Source: JBDWFY01 sp965275915 (lineage in GTDB: Bacteria; Pseudomonadota; Alphaproteobacteria; Rhizobiales; Stappiaceae). Taken from it: a stretch of 64,000 nt of DNA. Where the stretch lies: NCBI GenBank assembly GCA_965275915.1, contig CBDHYI010000006.1, positions 1-64,000 on the forward strand, given 5' to 3'. Made by a program: the position numbers and the translations under genes. Below, piece after piece: positions 61,926 to 64,000 of this stretch. The notes under the pieces are model-generated. The model was not told the DNA's origin. It saw only the letters and a list, made by a program, of their open reading frames with translations, and did not search any database. The first letter of the stretch is position 1, and each line of letters starts with the position of its first letter.

Positions 61926-63120
61926 GGCGTTTTCCTCGGAAGGGCGTCACGGTCAGGCGGTCATAGGTTTCCTCCGCAAGGCCGATTTCGCTGTCGGTGA
62001 GATAACACGCGGGATCTTCGGCCCAGGGGTCGCCCGTCAGCTGCAGGGCCCGAATGCGTGTGTTGCCGCCGCAGACATCCTGCAGCGCGCAAGCGCCGCA
62101 CCGTCCCTTAAGCGGCCTTGGACGGGTCCGGAGCTGTGCCAGCATCGGATCGTTGCCAGTCCATAAATCCGAGAAGCGGTCCGTCTTCACGCTGCCGACC
62201 GTGTAGTCCGACCAGTAGGTGTCCGGATGCACGTTACCCAGCGTATCGATATTGGCCACACCAAGGCCGGAAGAATTTCCGCCCCATGCGACCAGATGGG
62301 TTTTGACATGCGCTGCGGTGTCAGCGCCGAATTTCTTTTCGACCCATTTCAGGAAGTAAACGGCGTCTGCATCGTTGTTCCCCGTCACGATATCGAGCGG
62401 CCGACCGCCATCGACACCTGCCCAGGCTCGCTGCAGCAGAATGTCCATCGCCCAGCGTGAGCGTTTGTGTTCGGCGTCCTCGCCCCGGTTTTTGTCGCCG
62501 CGTCCGGCATAGACCAGATGAGAAAGATAGAATTTGTCCACGCCTTCATCGTCGCACAAGCGCAGGAGGTCCGGCAGGCTGGTGAAATTTCCCTCGGTCA
62601 AGGTGAAGCGCAGCCCGACCTTGATTCCGCGTGCCTTGCATTCACGGACACCGCGAAGGGCATCTTCGAAAGCGCCGCCAACGCCTCGGAACCAGTCATT
62701 GGTCTTGCCGATGCCGTCGATCGAAATGCCGACATAGTCAAAGCCGATCTCCGCAACCTTATCGGCAACATCGCCGTGCAGTCTGGTTCCATTGGTCGAC
62801 AGGGCAAGCATCCGGACCAACTTGCGGGCTCGGGCCGCAATGTCGAACAGACCGCGCCGGTCGAGCGGTTCCCCGCCGGAAAGGATCAACGCCGGAATGC
62901 CGAAGCGACCGAGATCCTCCAGAGTCTCCATGGCCTGCTGATGACTCAGTTCGCCCGGGAAATCGACGTTGGCGGAAACCGTATAGCAGTGCCGGCATTT
63001 CAGATTGCAGCGCCGTGTCAGGTTCCAGATCACCACCGGCTTCACAGGACCGCAGCCTCTGCGGGCGCGCACGGGCGCGGGCTTTTTGATCCGGTGCATA
63101 TATTCGGTAAGGCGAAACAT
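61900..63120 (-). CDS. nirJ: NirJ, radical SAM enzyme of heme d1 synthesis
   Basis: A 406-residue enzyme removing propionates from the d1 precursor. The AdoMet radical cluster is in LTRRCNLKCRHCYTVS (C-x3-C-x2-C, about residues 36-45), followed by SGGEPL; the C-terminal SPASM-like cysteines are in KGRCGACALQDVCGG. The MFRLTEYMHRI start is usual for NirJ. It begins 3 bp after nirH. Confidence 0.93.
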   Translation of the reverse strand: MFRLTEYMHRIKKPAPVRARRGCGPVKPVVIWNLTRRCNLKCRHCYTVSANVDFPGELSHQQAMETLEDLGRFGIPALILSGGEPLDRRGLFDIAARARKLVRMLALSTNGTRLHGDVADKVAEIGFDYVGISIDGIGKTNDWFRGVGGAFEDALRGVRECKARGIKVGLRFTLTEGNFTSLPDLLRLCDDEGVDKFYLSHLVYAGRGDKNRGEDAEHKRSRWAMDILLQRAWAGVDGGRPLDIVTGNNDADAVYFLKWVEKKFGADTAAHVKTHLVAWGGNSSGLGVANIDTLGNVHPDTYWSDYTVGSVKTDRFSDLWTGNDPMLAQLRTRPRPLKGRCGACALQDVCGGNTRIRALQLTGDPWAEDPACYLTDSEIGLAEETYDRLTVTPFRGKRHDPVHRFA

Positions 63121-63123
63121 GGC

Positions 63124-63612
63124 TCAACCTTTCTTCCCGCGCAGGCGTATTCCGGTTTTCTTCAGGATACGGGTCGAGAAAAGAATATCGCTCGCCCGGC
63201 AGTTCTCTGCGAGCACGCCCGCGATCCGGTCGCGCTTGGCCAGAACCTCTTCGCGGCTGTTTCCATGCACCATCGCAAACAGATTGTAGGGCCACTCCGG
63301 AAGCGCGCGAGGGCGACGGTAACAATGGGTCACGAAGGGCAGGGCGCCGACCTTCTCACCCAGGGTGTCGACCACCGCATCGTCGATATCCCAGACAGAC
63401 ATTCCGTTGGCCGTCATTCCCAGGCGGTAGTGATTGGGTGCGGCCCCGATCCGACGGATGATACCCTGACTTTTGAGCCGCGCCAGGCGCTTTATCAGCT
63501 CTTCTTCGGACATGCCCAGCGTTTCCGCAACGGACGCGAAAGGAGCCGGCACGAGCGGCAGGCCGGCCTGCGTTGCCTCCACGATTGCCCTGTCTTTTGC
63601 TTCCAGAGTCAT
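63124..63612 (-). CDS. nirH: NirH, siroheme decarboxylase subunit
   Basis: A 162-residue AsnC/Lrp-like protein starting at ATG 63612 (MTLEAKDRAIVEATQAGLPL). HTH: ASVAETLGMSEEELIKRLAR; second domain with the active-site region RIGAAPNHYRLGMTANGMSV and CYRRPRALPEWPYNLFAMVHG. These proteins lost DNA regulation and form the NirDLGH siroheme decarboxylase. The order G-H-J-N fits the Paracoccus-type nir operon; the H versus L naming is by position. Confidence 0.85.
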   Translation of the reverse strand: MTLEAKDRAIVEATQAGLPLVPAPFASVAETLGMSEEELIKRLARLKSQGIIRRIGAAPNHYRLGMTANGMSVWDIDDAVVDTLGEKVGALPFVTHCYRRPRALPEWPYNLFAMVHGNSREEVLAKRDRIAGVLAENCRASDILFSTRILKKTGIRLRGKKG

Positions 63613-64000
63613 GCGTTTACCCGAAAGCCGACGAAGAATTCGCGCTCTTTGGGAAACAGGAGCACCTGCAGCCCGGTATCGCGTTTGATTTCTTCGGCTG
63701 TCCTTATGATGTCGCGGCGAGTTTCGGTTGCCAGCACGAACCACATGTTCAGCCTGTGGTCCCTTTCATAATTATGCGCCACTTCGACGTGGGCATTGAC
63801 TTTGGTTAAGACCTCTTCAAAACGGTCCTTCGGAACCGCCATAGCGCAAAGACAGAACGCGCCGCCCAGCGCTTCGGCGTCAAAGAACGGGCCGAACCGG
63901 GTCAGGATGCCGTCATCTCTGAGCCGTCGCACCCGGTCGATCACATCCTGTTCCGACAGCCCGAGTTCTTCCCCAACAGCGGCGAACGGATGCGAAGCGA
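63609..64000 (-). CDS. nirG: NirG-like siroheme decarboxylase subunit, 5' end beyond the window
   Basis: The frame is open to the window edge (SHPFAAVGEELGLSEQDVID and on), so the gene is partial; a GTG at 63944 is internal. HTH followed by GILTRFGPFFDAEALGGAF and VAHNYERDHRLNMWFVLATE, the AsnC-type pattern of NirD/NirG. Its stop overlaps the nirH start by 4 bp. The choice of NirG over NirD rests on operon order. Confidence 0.8.
   Translation of the reverse strand, partial: ASHPFAAVGEELGLSEQDVIDRVRRLRDDGILTRFGPFFDAEALGGAFCLCAMAVPKDRFEEVLTKVNAHVEVAHNYERDHRLNMWFVLATETRRDIIRTAEEIKRDTGLQVLLFPKEREFFVGFRVNA

Noticed and set aside
62467..63771. 434-codon open frame antisense to nirJ and nirH
   Set aside because: Overlaps two well-identified genes of the nir operon; composition of a shadow frame.
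1..64000. CRISPR array, prophage or toxin-antitoxin system
   Set aside because: No regularly spaced repeats, cas genes, phage structural genes or paired toxin-antitoxin frames were seen.

Overview
The window looks like a chromosomal segment of a GC-rich alphaproteobacterium, most likely a member of Hyphomicrobiales (Rhizobiales). Pointers to this are the aerobic-type cobalamin cluster in the order cobP-cobW-cobN-cobO-cobQ / cobD-cobC behind a cobalamin riboswitch, an alphaproteobacterial aspS, and a complete Tat-type (clade I) nos operon followed by the 3' end of a nir (heme d1) operon. Two kinds of short dispersed inverted-repeat element also occur; from memory they resemble repeats common in this order, but no search was run. 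The lifestyle suggested is a facultative denitrifier that makes its own B12.

Layout. 1-1.8 kb: an IS1111-group (IS110 family) transposase, then broken pieces of an RHS-repeat gene and of a tyrosine-type integrase, ending at a tRNA-Asn; this looks like the eroded edge of an integrated element. 2.0-12.1 kb: a small membrane protein, the cobalamin riboswitch and the late B12 genes. 12.4-24.4 kb: a glycine-rich secreted repeat protein, rnd, an orphan ParA ATPase, aspS, a secreted protein of unknown family, speH-speE, a PfkB kinase, a CSS-motif/EAL phosphodiesterase, a ThuA-like protein and a stand-alone Lrp ligand-binding domain. 24.7-32.5 kb: kynB, an orphan amino-acid-type binding protein, recX, a DUF971 protein, a 270-bp inverted-repeat element, an RsmB-type methyltransferase, an FAD oxidoreductase and guaA.

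32.5-46.9 kb is the least explained part. It is one long minus-strand catabolic locus: ABC sugar-type importer, two SnoaL/NTF2-like proteins, a HisD-like dehydrogenase, an SDR, a third SnoaL-like protein, a bicupin, then (after a MITE-like element with a 90-nt hairpin) a MetE-C-like methyltransferase and an alpha/beta hydrolase. Divergently, a fourth SnoaL-like gene sits with a LacI-family regulator, and the shared intergenic region carries two identical operator-like sites 33 bp apart. The substrate and the role of the four SnoaL-like proteins are not known to me; this is the best candidate for an undescribed pathway.

47.1-49.1 kb: kynU-kynA, which with kynB at 24.7 kb would convert tryptophan to anthranilate. 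49.3-59.4 kb: nnrS and nosRZDFYLX, with the same perfect FNR/NnrR-type palindrome in front of both nnrS and nosR. 59.4-64.0 kb, on the opposite strand and meeting nosX end to end: a partial nirG-like gene, nirH, nirJ, nirN, a CbiX/SirB-type chelatase and a small membrane protein. The denitrification genes imply a cd1-type (NirS) nitrite reductase just beyond the right edge and N2O reduction to N2 within the window.
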